Source: Streptomyces sp. TRM70350
Lineage (GTDB): Bacteria > Actinomycetota > Actinomycetes > Streptomycetales > Streptomycetaceae
Assembly: GCF_019219825.1 (NCBI RefSeq)
Contig: NZ_JAHUXH010000020.1
Location: 62,001-126,000 of the forward strand
DNA length: 64,000 bases
Direction of reading: 5' to 3'
The position numbers and the translations under genes are program-made. Shown in pieces: positions 44,128 through 51,988 of this stretch; position 1 is the first letter of the stretch; the number at the start of each line of letters is the position of its first letter. A model generated the notes under the pieces. The model had not been told where the DNA came from, ran no database searches, and was given only the letters and a program-made list of their open reading frames with translations.

Positions 44128-44147
44128 CAATTCAATTGGGCACAACT
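44128..44147. promoter_or_regulatory. Probable OhrR operator
   Basis: The AT-rich palindrome caattcaattg (44128-44138) and a nearby caactga form stand out in this GC-rich DNA. They resemble the CAATT-AATTG type OhrR boxes. They lie between the divergent ohr and ohrR starts. Confidence 0.7.
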
Positions 44148-44178
44148 GAATGGCGCGGGCGCGAGCTACCCTGGGCAC

Positions 44179-44670
44179 ATGACCTCCACGCCGACAGCGG
44201 ACTGGCTCCGCCTCGACCAGCAGATCTGCTTCTCCCTGAACGCGGCCTCGCGCGCCTTCGGCGGGGTCTACCGGGTGATCCTCAAGGAGCTGGGGCTCAC
44301 CTACCCGCAGTACCTGGTGATGCTCGTGCTGTGGGAGCACGGCGACCTGCCGGTGAAGAGGCTGGGCGAGCGGCTGCGCCTCGACTCCGGCACGCTGTCG
44401 CCACTGCTCAAGCGGCTGGAGGCGGCCGGTCTGGTACGCCGGGAGCGCAGCGTGCGCGACGAGCGCTCGGTGGAGGTGCGGCTGACCGAGGAGGGGGTCG
44501 CGCTGCGCGAGCGGGCGCTTCAGGTACCGCGCCGGATCATGGCGGCGACCGGGTTCGACGTCGACGAGATCCGCGCGCTGCGCGCCCGCCTGGACGAGCT
44601 CACGACGGCGCTCGACGCGGCGGCGCAGGCGGAGGCGGCGGCGGAAGCGACGACTGTGGAGTCCCGGTGA
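44179..44670 (+). CDS. ohrR: MarR-type organic-peroxide sensor OhrR
   Basis: This 163-residue MarR regulator has the N-terminal redox cysteine of OhrR, Cys17 in QQICFSLNAASRAF. The winged helix includes LTYPQYLVMLVLWEHGDLPV, RLRLDSGTLSPLLKRLEAAGL and the wing RSVRDERSVEVRLT. Oxidation of Cys17 by organic peroxides would release it from the ohr-ohrR operator. The start is ATG 44179. Its last 71 bases overlap the 3' end of the convergent membrane glycosyltransferase gene. Confidence 0.93.
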   Translation: MTSTPTADWLRLDQQICFSLNAASRAFGGVYRVILKELGLTYPQYLVMLVLWEHGDLPVKRLGERLRLDSGTLSPLLKRLEAAGLVRRERSVRDERSVEVRLTEEGVALRERALQVPRRIMAATGFDVDEIRALRARLDELTTALDAAAQAEAAAEATTVESR

Positions 44671-46267
44671 GGCCGGGGGTGCCGGTGGTCGGCACGGAGC
44701 CTCCGGCCGGGTCGAGCTTGCTCCTTGTGGCGTCCGGCACGCTCGCCATGAGCGCCGTGGTGTCCGCAGCCCCCGCCCTGCGGACATAGAGCCGCAGCGT
44801 CGCGCCCTCGCGTACGTGCTCCCGCCGGGGCCCGTACGGCACGAACTGCTCCCTCACCACGCCGAGCTTCACGCGCTCGGCGGACTCCCGGGGGGACCGG
44901 CGCGCCCGCCACGCATGCGGCTCGGCCACCACCCACAGCCGGTCGAGCCCGGCGAGCCTGCGGCGCAGTTCGGCGGCGTCGACCTCCTGCCCGTACAGCG
45001 TCCCGGACTCCGGTGCGGGCACCCCGAGCGCCACGTCCCACACGCCCCGGAACGCCTCCGGGTAGGCCAGCGCGGCCCGCCGTCCGATGGCCGGCAGGAA
45101 CAGCACCGGGTCACCGGGGCTCAGTTCGCGCGCGGCGTCGGCGGAGACGGTGGCGAGGTTGTCGGCGCGTACAAAGGGCGTGCGGTCCTGGCGGTGCAGG
45201 GGGAACTGGTGGGCGAACGCCAGCCCCACCGCGAGGACGCCGGTGACCGTGGCCAGGGGGGAGCGCCCGACGCCCCGCACCAGCCGGTCGGCCCCGGCGG
45301 CGGCCAGGAGCGGCGCCCCGGCGAGCGCGTACAGGACGTACCGGTCGTCGTACATCGGCTTGATCTGCGACACCGCGATCAGCGTGAGGGGCGGCACGGT
45401 CACCAGGGGCAGGGCGACCCCGACGAGGGACGGGCGCCTCCCGGGGGGCGTCCCACGTCCCCGCCCCGGCCACAGCGCGACGGCGATCAGGACGACGTAC
45501 GCCCAGAAGACCTCCGTCTCCCACCCCGTGAACGACCGCAGCAGCCGCTCCACGCTGCCCATGCGCGGCACCGGCAGCCACGCCACCTGCCCGGCCTGCG
45601 TGCAGGAGACGACGACCAGCGGCACCAGCGCCAGCACCGCCGCCCCGGCCGCGCGCCCCCACCGCCCCCACACGGCACGCGGCACGCGCGCGTGGGCCAG
45701 TGTCAGCGCGTGGGCGAGGAGGAGGAGTACGGCCAGTTCGTGCAGCAGGCAGGTGACGGCGACGGCGAGCCCGTACGGCCACCAGGCGGCCCCCGCGACC
45801 GCCCGCACCAGCAGCAGCGTCGCCCCGGCCGCGCAGGCGGCGACGAGCGCGTACGAGCGCCCCTCCTGGGCGTAGTGGCCCGCCATGGGTGTCACCGCGT
45901 ACAGCAGCCCCGCCCAGAGGCCCACGCGCGGCCGGGCCAGCCGTGAACCGAGGGCCGCGACCAGACCGGCGGTGACGGCGGCCGCGCACACCGACGGCAG
46001 ACGCAGGACGACCTCGTCGGCGCGGAGGACGAGGAGGGGGTGCATGAGCAGGTAGTACAGGCCGTGCACGGCGTCCACGCTGTGCAGAAGGCGCCAGATC
46101 TCCGGTAACGAGCGCCGGGCGACCTGGAAGGTGACGGCCTCGTCGCGCCACATCCCGCCCCGGTCGAGGCCCCACAGCCCGATGCCGAGCATGACGAACG
46201 CGGGCATCGCGACGACCGCGACGCCGACCTGGCTGATTCCTTTCGTTTCCGGCTGCCCGTTCATCAC
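44600..46267 (-). CDS. Polytopic membrane glycosyltransferase (GT39/ArnT-like)
   Basis: This 555-residue protein has about ten membrane helices. Its N-terminal loop carries WRDEAVTFQVARRSLPEIW; the acidic DE pair after the first helix is the catalytic mark of GT-C enzymes that use polyprenyl-phosphate sugars. A soluble C-terminal domain ends in a Pro-rich tail. The acceptor is unknown. The start is GTG 46267 or ATG 46264, with no clear ribosome site. Codon 54 is TTA (46108-46106), so translation may depend on the bldA tRNA. It is divergent from another membrane glycosyltransferase, and its 3' end overlaps ohrR. Confidence 0.8.
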   Translation of the reverse strand: MMNGQPETKGISQVGVAVVAMPAFVMLGIGLWGLDRGGMWRDEAVTFQVARRSLPEIWRLLHSVDAVHGLYYLLMHPLLVLRADEVVLRLPSVCAAAVTAGLVAALGSRLARPRVGLWAGLLYAVTPMAGHYAQEGRSYALVAACAAGATLLLVRAVAGAAWWPYGLAVAVTCLLHELAVLLLLAHALTLAHARVPRAVWGRWGRAAGAAVLALVPLVVVSCTQAGQVAWLPVPRMGSVERLLRSFTGWETEVFWAYVVLIAVALWPGRGRGTPPGRRPSLVGVALPLVTVPPLTLIAVSQIKPMYDDRYVLYALAGAPLLAAAGADRLVRGVGRSPLATVTGVLAVGLAFAHQFPLHRQDRTPFVRADNLATVSADAARELSPGDPVLFLPAIGRRAALAYPEAFRGVWDVALGVPAPESGTLYGQEVDAAELRRRLAGLDRLWVVAEPHAWRARRSPRESAERVKLGVVREQFVPYGPRREHVREGATLRLYVRRAGAADTTALMASVPDATRSKLDPAGGSVPTTGTPGLTGTPQSSLPPPPPPAPPRRAPS

Positions 46268-46359
46268 GAGGACAGTTTGTACTATTTACTGATGATTGCA
46301 GAGGATTGACGGCGTATCGGCGTAGATATGACCTTCCTACGGATTACGATCCGCCGGTG

Positions 46360-47625
46360 ATGAGACGTCACCCTCTCGCTCTCGCCACCGCCTGGCTCGC
46401 CACCCGCGCCCTGATGCTGTGGCTGCTCGCGCACAACTCCCAGCCCCTGCTGGGCCACGGGGCCGTGGCGCGCGAGGTGTGGGTCACCTATCACCGCTGG
46501 TACGAGGCGCTCGCCCGGGGCGCCTTCCCGGCCGACGACCCCCTGTGGCAGTACCCGCCGGGCGCTGGCCCGGTGCTGCTCTTCCCGGCGCTGCTGCCGG
46601 GCCTGACGTACTTCCGGGCGTTCGTGGCCCTCACCCTCGTCGCCGACGCCGTGATCGCCCTGGCGCTGACACGCGCGGGGACACGCCCCGGCCGCACGCG
46701 CCTCGGTGCCGCCCTCTGGATCCTCGCGCTCCCCCTGCTGCTGCACATCCCGCTGGCTCGTTACGACGTGCAGGTCACGGCCCTTGCCGTCATCTCCCTG
46801 TTGACGCCGGCGCGCTCCACGCGCGCGTGCGGTGTGTTCGCGGCACTGGGGGCGCTGGTGAAGGTGTGGCCGGCCCTGGTGCTGCTGGGCACGCCGAAGG
46901 GGCGGGCGAGCAGGTCGGCGTGGGCGTGGGCGGCGGTGTCCGGGACGGCCGTGCTGCTGCTCCTGTGCGTGTTGTTCAACCATCCCCTCGCCTTCCTGTC
47001 CCAACAGGGCGAGCGGGGGGTGCAGATCGAGTCGTTCGGCGGCACCCTGCTCGGCCTCGCGACGCACGCGGGCTGGCCGGGCGAGGTGCGGTACCAGTAC
47101 GGGGCGATGGAGTTCACGGGCCCGTACGTCGCCGCCGTGGCCACGGCGTCGCTCGCGCTCACCGCGGTCGCCTTCGTCCTCCTCCTGCTGTGGCGGCTGA
47201 GGGCGCGGGCGGACGCCTTCGGCGAGGCGGTGCCGTACGACGCGGCCCTGGCCGCGGTGCTGCTGTTCACCGTCACCAGCCGGGTGATCAGCCCGCAGTA
47301 CATGATCTGGCTGCTCGGCCTGGCCGCCGTGTGCCTGACCTCCCGGCACACCACTCAGCGCCCGGTGGCCGTGCTGCTGGTGGCGGCGACGGCGGTCAGC
47401 GCGGTCGCGTATCCCGGGCTGTACGCCGAGGTCGTGCACAGCACCTGGACCGGCTGCGCGCTGATGGTCGTACGCAACGGACTCCTGGCGGCGGCGGCCG
47501 CCCTCTCGTTCACCCGCCTGTGGCGTACGACGGTGTCCGTGAACGGAACCGGTACCACCTGCGTCAGTGGTCGTACGAAGAGCGACGATCGCGAGGCAGG
47601 CGCCCCGTCACCTGCTTCACTGTGA
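46360..47625 (+). CDS. Membrane glycosyltransferase, GT87/DUF2029-like
   Basis: This 421-residue polytopic protein has about ten membrane segments. Sequence such as WYEALARGAFPADDPLWQYPPGAG after the first helix and VISPQYMIWLL in the last third are typical of alpha-mannosyltransferase-like GT-C enzymes of the DUF2029 type. The start is uncertain: I prefer ATG 46360 (MRRHPLALATAWL), with GTG 46357 just before it; the frame opens at TTG 46306. It is followed 42 bases later by galE, probably in one operon that makes a surface glycan. Confidence 0.75.
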   Translation: MRRHPLALATAWLATRALMLWLLAHNSQPLLGHGAVAREVWVTYHRWYEALARGAFPADDPLWQYPPGAGPVLLFPALLPGLTYFRAFVALTLVADAVIALALTRAGTRPGRTRLGAALWILALPLLLHIPLARYDVQVTALAVISLLTPARSTRACGVFAALGALVKVWPALVLLGTPKGRASRSAWAWAAVSGTAVLLLLCVLFNHPLAFLSQQGERGVQIESFGGTLLGLATHAGWPGEVRYQYGAMEFTGPYVAAVATASLALTAVAFVLLLLWRLRARADAFGEAVPYDAALAAVLLFTVTSRVISPQYMIWLLGLAAVCLTSRHTTQRPVAVLLVAATAVSAVAYPGLYAEVVHSTWTGCALMVVRNGLLAAAAALSFTRLWRTTVSVNGTGTTCVSGRTKSDDREAGAPSPASL

Positions 47626-47667
47626 GGCGGACGGCTCACAGGGCAACGGACGAGGGGACGGCCGCAC

Positions 47668-48648
47668 ATGACCTGGCTGATCACCGGCGGCGCGGGATAC
47701 ATCGGGGCGCATGTCGTTCGGGCGATGACCGAGGCGGGCGAACGGGCGGTCGTGTACGACGACCTGTCCACCGGCATCGCGGAGCGCGTCCCGGACGGCG
47801 TCCCCCTGGTGGTCGGCTCGACGCTGGACGGCGAGCTGCTGGGCCGGGTGCTCACGGACCACCGGGTCACCGGGGTCGTCCACCTGGCGGCGAAGAAGCA
47901 GGTCGGCGAGTCGGTGGACCGCCCGCTGCACTACTACCGGGAGAACGTCGAGGGCCTGCGGGTCCTGCTGGACGCGGTCACGACGGCGCGGGTCCCGTCG
48001 TTCGTCTTCTCCTCCTCGGCGGCGGTGTACGGCATGCCGGACGTGGACCTGGTCACCGAGGAGACGCCGTGCGTGCCGATGAGCCCGTACGGCGAGACGA
48101 AGCTGGCCGGAGAATGGCTGGTGCGGGCCACGGGCCGGGCCACCGGCCTCGCCACGGCGTCCCTGCGCTACTTCAACGTGGCGGGCGCGGCGAGCCCGGA
48201 GCTGGCGGACGTGGGTGTGTTCAACCTCGTCCCCATGGTCTTCGAGAAACTCACCGAGGGCGCTGCTCCGCGCATCTTCGGCGACGACTACCCGACCCCC
48301 GACGGCACCTGCATCCGCGACTACATCCACGTCGTCGACCTGGCCGAGGCCCATGTGGCGGTCGCCCACGCCCTGCGGGCCTCCCCCGGCCGCGACCTCA
48401 CCCTCAACATCGGCCGCGGCGAGGGCGTCTCGGTCCGCGACATGATCGACCGCGTCAACGCGGTCACCGGCCACCACCGCCCCCCGACCGTCACCCCGCG
48501 CCGCCCCGGAGACCCCGCCCGCGTCGTCGCCTCCGCCGACCGCATCACCACGGAGCTGGGCTGGAAGGCCCGGTACGACGTCCAGGACATGATCGCGTCG
48601 GCCTGGGAGGGGTGGGTGCGCAGGCATCCGGGGGCGGCGCTGGGCTAG
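47668..48648 (+). CDS. galE: UDP-glucose 4-epimerase
   Basis: This 326-residue extended short-chain dehydrogenase has the NAD-binding Rossmann motif GGAGYIGAH at 7-15, the catalytic SSSAAVYG serine region and YGETK (Tyr/Lys). The C-terminal RPGDPARVVAS is typical of GalE. It interconverts UDP-glucose and UDP-galactose, giving a precursor for glycans. It follows a membrane glycosyltransferase gene in the same direction, which suggests sugar supply for that enzyme. The start is ATG 47668 with GAGGGGA upstream. UDP-GlcNAc epimerase activity cannot be excluded. Confidence 0.9.
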   Translation: MTWLITGGAGYIGAHVVRAMTEAGERAVVYDDLSTGIAERVPDGVPLVVGSTLDGELLGRVLTDHRVTGVVHLAAKKQVGESVDRPLHYYRENVEGLRVLLDAVTTARVPSFVFSSSAAVYGMPDVDLVTEETPCVPMSPYGETKLAGEWLVRATGRATGLATASLRYFNVAGAASPELADVGVFNLVPMVFEKLTEGAAPRIFGDDYPTPDGTCIRDYIHVVDLAEAHVAVAHALRASPGRDLTLNIGRGEGVSVRDMIDRVNAVTGHHRPPTVTPRRPGDPARVVASADRITTELGWKARYDVQDMIASAWEGWVRRHPGAALG

Positions 48649-48681
48649 CGGGCGGCGGGTGAACGACGCCCACGGCCGGAC

Positions 48682-48944
48682 CGACTCCGAGCACAGCGAC
48701 CGACTCCGAGCACCCGACCGGTTCCCCGCGCCCGACCAGTTCCCCGCGCCTGACCGATGCTCACCACCCCCCCCCAGCGCCTGACCGATGCTCACCGCCC
48801 GGCCGACGCCGACCGCACGACCGCACGACCGCACGACCGATGCTCATCGCCCGACCGGTTCCCAGCGCCGGGCCGACGCGCACCGCCGGGCCGACCCCCA
48901 CCGCCCGGCCGACGCCCACCGCCCGGCCGATTCCCAGCGTCTGA
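48682..48944 (+). repeat. Degenerate 18-bp minisatellite (about 14 units)
   Basis: Units such as cgactccgagcacccgac, cggttccccgcgcccgac, cgatgctcaccgcccggc and cgacgcccaccgcccggc follow each other at 18-base spacing. Two 8-base slippage copies (cgcacgac) and a run of nine C interrupt them. In one frame the last units encode RADAHR, RADPHR, PADAHR and PADSQR. The array runs into the wrecked glycohydrolase gene. Confidence 0.85.
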
Positions 48945-49264
48945 CCCGTGCGCTGGGTGCCGTCGTCGGCTCGGCCGTCGGCGACGCCCTGGACGCACCC
49001 TTCGAGTTCGGCGCCCGAAGGGGGCGTCTCCGCCCGCTTTCCCCGGCCCGGGCAGGGCGGAGAGATGCCGTGACGGGCGGGCTCGCCGTAGCGGTGTACG
49101 GCATCGACGCGATCCCCGGCCGGTGCACCGAGCCCCTGCACGTGCCGCTGCCCGGCTTCGGCGAGCGGGTGCTGCGGACGCCGGAGCTGACGGAGCTGGC
49201 TCGCCGACTGAGTGGCCAGGGCGTCTCCCGCGCGCGGGGTGCCCCCGCGGTCACAGCGCCTTGA
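48945..49264 (+). pseudogene. ADP-ribosylglycohydrolase with large internal deletion
   Basis: The frame gives a family N-terminus (RALGAVVGSAVGDALDAPFE) and, within about 30 residues, jumps to the family C-terminus (AVTGGLAVAVYGIDAIP, then TEPLHVPLPGFGERVLR). Normal members have ~250-300 residues between these parts, including the metal-binding Asp motifs, which are absent. The start is lost in the 18-bp repeat array; the open frame begins at 48788. The 3' end overlaps the convergent TetR gene by 14 bases. No catalytic activity is expected. Confidence 0.75.
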
Positions 49265-49877
49265 GGGCCGCCGCGGTCGAACGGGCCAAAGACGCCAGAT
49301 ACCCCTTGGGCAGCTTCGGGCTGCGGATCACCACCGAGCGCCAGTACAGCGGGCCTGAGATGAGGTCCAGGGCGAGGTCGTGGTCGTAGCCCGGGCCGAC
49401 CTCGCCGCGCTGTTCCGCCGCGGCCACGATCTTGCTGGCGACGCCCTCCTGGCCCTCGCGCAGCGCCTTCTGGAGGGCGTCGGCGATCTCGGGGTTGCGG
49501 GCCGCCTCCGCCTGGAGGTCGGGGATGATCTGCGAGGCCACGGGGTGGCGCAGCGCACGGGACGTCACCTCGTAGAGAAGCCGCAGGTCTGCCTCCAGCG
49601 AGCCGGTGTCCGGCGCGGGCAGGCCCTGTACCGCGATCGCCGAGACGACGTCCAGGACGAGGTGCAGCTTGGAGCGCCAGCGCCGGTACACCGCGGTCTT
49701 GCCGACCCCGGCGCGGCGGGCGATGCCCTCGATCGACATCCGCGCGTAGCCGACGGCCGCGAGCTCCTCGAAGACGGCGGCCCGGATGGCTTCCGTCACG
49801 TCCGCCCGGAGCACGGCCGCCCCCGCGGGGGCCCGGCGGCGCGGTCGCGGCTGGGGCCCGTCGGCGTTCGTCGTCAT
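49251..49877 (-). CDS. TetR family transcriptional regulator
   Basis: This 208-residue TetR repressor has a basic, Pro/Arg-rich lead and then the helix-turn-helix (AIRAAVFEELAAVGYARMSI, GIARRAGVGKTAVYRRW). The C-terminal half resembles the TetR_C_11 type (ASQIIPDLQAEAARNPEI). The start is ATG 49877. It is divergent from the ABC exporter genes. Two direct-repeat palindromes in the shared region (49896-49971) are its likely operators. Confidence 0.9.
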   Translation of the reverse strand: MTTNADGPQPRPRRRAPAGAAVLRADVTEAIRAAVFEELAAVGYARMSIEGIARRAGVGKTAVYRRWRSKLHLVLDVVSAIAVQGLPAPDTGSLEADLRLLYEVTSRALRHPVASQIIPDLQAEAARNPEIADALQKALREGQEGVASKIVAAAEQRGEVGPGYDHDLALDLISGPLYWRSVVIRSPKLPKGYLASLARSTAAALKAL

Positions 49878-49895
49878 GCGGACCAGCATAGGGCG

Positions 49896-49971
49896 TTACG
49901 ACGAAACGGTTGCGTTCCGACGTTCGATGGGCCTACGCTCACGTTGCGACGATACGGTCCCGTCCCGACGT
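49896..49971. promoter_or_regulatory. Two direct copies of a 28-bp imperfect palindrome (candidate TetR operators)
   Basis: The 28-base element beginning ttacgacgaaacggttgcgt at 49896 recurs at 49944 (ttgcgacgatacggtcccgt). Flanking CGACG blocks are kept and the offset is 48 bases. Each has a gaaacg-type arm facing a cgttcc-type arm. They lie between the TetR gene and the exporter permease. Confidence 0.6.
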
Positions 49972-50083
49972 AAGAGAACGTCCGGAAACGCGTGAGAACG
50001 TGAAGAAACCCGTGAGAAACGGCGGAAAACGCTTGCGCGGGCCGTGACGCCGCACCCCCACCCCCCGACCGAAAGCAGCGGAT

Positions 50084-51013
50084 GTGAGCCAGGTCCTCGA
50101 CACACCGCCCCCGACGACGACCCGCACCACGACCCCGGCCGACGACGACCTCGCGGCCCTCGCCGCCCGCCACGGCCTCACGGTCAGCGGCGCCCGCCCC
50201 TCCCTGCCCCAGTACGTCCGCCAACTGTGGGCCCGCCGCCACTTCATCGCGGCGTTCTCGACGGCCAAGCTCACCGCCCAGTACAGCCAGGCGAAGCTCG
50301 GCCAGGTCTGGCAGGTGATGACCCCGCTGCTGAACGCGGCCGTCTACTACCTGATCTTCGGCGTGCTGCTGCAGACCAAGAAGGGCGTGCCGGACTACGT
50401 CCCTTTCCTGGTCACGGGCGTGTTCATCTGGACCTTCACCCAGAGCTCGATCCTGGCCGGCACCCGCGCCATCTCCGGCAACCTCGGCCTCGTCCGCGCC
50501 CTGCACTTCCCGCGCGCGGCCCTGCCGATCTCCTTCTGCCTCCAGCAGCTCCAGCAGCTGCTGTTCTCGATGGCCGCCCTGGTCGTCATCCTGCTTGTCT
50601 TCGGCGTCCCGGTCGCCGCGTCCTGGGTGCTGGCGATCCCGGCCCTGATCCTGCAGTTCACGTTCAACGCGGGCGTGTCCATGATCATGGCCCGGCTGGG
50701 CGCCAAGACGCCCGACATCGCCCAGCTGATGCCGTTCGTGCTGCGCACCTGGATGTACGTCTCCGGCGTGATGTGGAGCATCGACCACCTGCTCAGCCGG
50801 CACAACAGCCTGCCCGGCTGGGTCGGTCCCGTGCTCCAGGCCAACCCCGCCGCCGTCTACATCGACCTGATGCGCTTCGCGCTGATCGACAGCTTCCACG
50901 CGAGCCAGCTGCCCGACCACGTCTGGATGCTCGCCACGGGCTGGGCCCTGCTCGCCGGTGTCGGCGGCTTCATCTACTTCTGGAAGGCTGAGGAGACGTA
51001 CGGCCGTGGCTGA
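50084..51013 (+). CDS. ABC-2 type polysaccharide/teichoic acid exporter permease (TagG/Wzm-like)
   Basis: This 309-residue permease has six predicted helices and the ABC-2 pattern of TagG/Wzm proteins: a cytoplasmic N-terminal arm (QYVRQLWARRHFIAAFSTAKL), then QYSQAKLGQVWQVMTPLLNA and later NPAAVYIDLMRFALI. It should export a polyprenol-linked wall polymer with the ATPase encoded next. The start is GTG 50084. Its stop lies within the ATPase start (8-base overlap). The divergent TetR gene and candidate operators suggest local control. Confidence 0.88.
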   Translation: MSQVLDTPPPTTTRTTTPADDDLAALAARHGLTVSGARPSLPQYVRQLWARRHFIAAFSTAKLTAQYSQAKLGQVWQVMTPLLNAAVYYLIFGVLLQTKKGVPDYVPFLVTGVFIWTFTQSSILAGTRAISGNLGLVRALHFPRAALPISFCLQQLQQLLFSMAALVVILLVFGVPVAASWVLAIPALILQFTFNAGVSMIMARLGAKTPDIAQLMPFVLRTWMYVSGVMWSIDHLLSRHNSLPGWVGPVLQANPAAVYIDLMRFALIDSFHASQLPDHVWMLATGWALLAGVGGFIYFWKAEETYGRG

Positions 51014-51836
51014 GAACCCGAACGACCCGACCCCCACCGTCATCGCCGACCACGTCGACATCGTCTACCGCGTCAACGGCACCGGCGCCGGCCGCGGCTC
51101 CGCCACCGCCGCCCTCAACCGCATCCTGCGGCGTAAGCACACCGAGAAGGCGGCCGGCGTCCGCACCGTGCACGCCGTCCGGGACGTCTCCTTCGTCGCG
51201 TACAAGGGCGAGGCCATCGGCCTGATCGGCACCAACGGCTCCGGCAAGTCGACCCTGCTCAAGGCCGTCGCCGGTCTGCTCCCCGTGGAGAACGGCCGGA
51301 TCTACACGGGCGGCCAGCCCTCCCTCCTCGGCGTCAACGCCGCCCTGATGAACGACCTCACCGGCGAGCGCAACGTCCACCTCGGCGGCCTCGCCATGGG
51401 CATGAGCCGCGAGCAGGTCAGGGAGCGCTACCAGGAGATCGTCGACTTCTCCGGCATCAACGAGAAGGGCGACTTCATCACGCTGCCCATGCGCACGTAC
51501 TCCTCCGGCATGGCCGCCCGGCTGCGCTTCTCCATCGCCGCCGCCAAGGACCACGACGTCCTGCTCATCGACGAGGCCCTCGCCACCGGCGACCGCTCCT
51601 TCCAGAAGCGCTCCGAGGCCCGCATCCGCGAGCTGCGCAAGCAGGCCGGGACGGTCTTCCTGGTCAGCCACAACAACAAGTCCATCCGCGACACCTGCGA
51701 CCGGGTGCTGTGGCTGGAACGCGGTGAGCTGCGCATGGACGGGCCGACGGAGGAGGTCATGAAGGAGTACGAGGCCTTCACCGGGGACAAGAAGCCCAAG
51801 CCCAAGGCGGCGCCGAAGGTGCCTCAGCCGTCCTGA
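51006..51836 (+). CDS. ABC exporter ATPase (TagH/Wzt-like)
   Basis: This 276-residue ATPase has Walker A GTNGSGKST, the signature YSSGMAARLRFS and Walker B VLLIDEALATGD, all in the form typical of teichoic acid or O-antigen exporters. The N-terminal residues VDIVYRVNG and the insertion before Walker A also fit. The Lys/Pro-rich C-terminal tail is short, without the carbohydrate-binding domain of some Wzt proteins. The start is GTG 51006, overlapping the permease gene. A hairpin follows. Confidence 0.9.
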   Translation: MAENPNDPTPTVIADHVDIVYRVNGTGAGRGSATAALNRILRRKHTEKAAGVRTVHAVRDVSFVAYKGEAIGLIGTNGSGKSTLLKAVAGLLPVENGRIYTGGQPSLLGVNAALMNDLTGERNVHLGGLAMGMSREQVRERYQEIVDFSGINEKGDFITLPMRTYSSGMAARLRFSIAAAKDHDVLLIDEALATGDRSFQKRSEARIRELRKQAGTVFLVSHNNKSIRDTCDRVLWLERGELRMDGPTEEVMKEYEAFTGDKKPKPKAAPKVPQPS

Positions 51837-51851
51837 CCCACGCCGCACGCG

Positions 51852-51891
51852 CGAGGGCGCCCCGAGCCGTTTCCGGCCTGGGGCGCCCTCG
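51852..51891. terminator. Hairpin between the exporter operon and gdhB
   Basis: A 12-bp perfect stem (51852-51863 with 51880-51891) encloses a further small ccg/cgg stem. It lies after the ABC ATPase stop and can also serve the convergent gdhB. Confidence 0.88.
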
Positions 51892-51903
51892 GTGTCGTAC
51901 GGG

Positions 51904-51988
51904 CTTACGAGCGCAGCCTTTACGACTGCAGGCTTACGAATACAGCCTTATGAGTGCAGCCTTACGAGTGCAGCCTTACGAGTGCGTC
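51904..51988 (-). repeat. 14-bp tandem repeat carrying the gdhB stop codon (six units)
   Basis: Units of cttacgagtgcagc type begin at 51904, 51918 (15 bases), 51933, 51947, 51961 and 51975. On the minus strand each reads like the end of gdhB, CTCGTAAG, with an in-register TAA. The unit at 51975 contains the real stop at 51978-51976; the other five follow it downstream. Confidence 0.85.
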
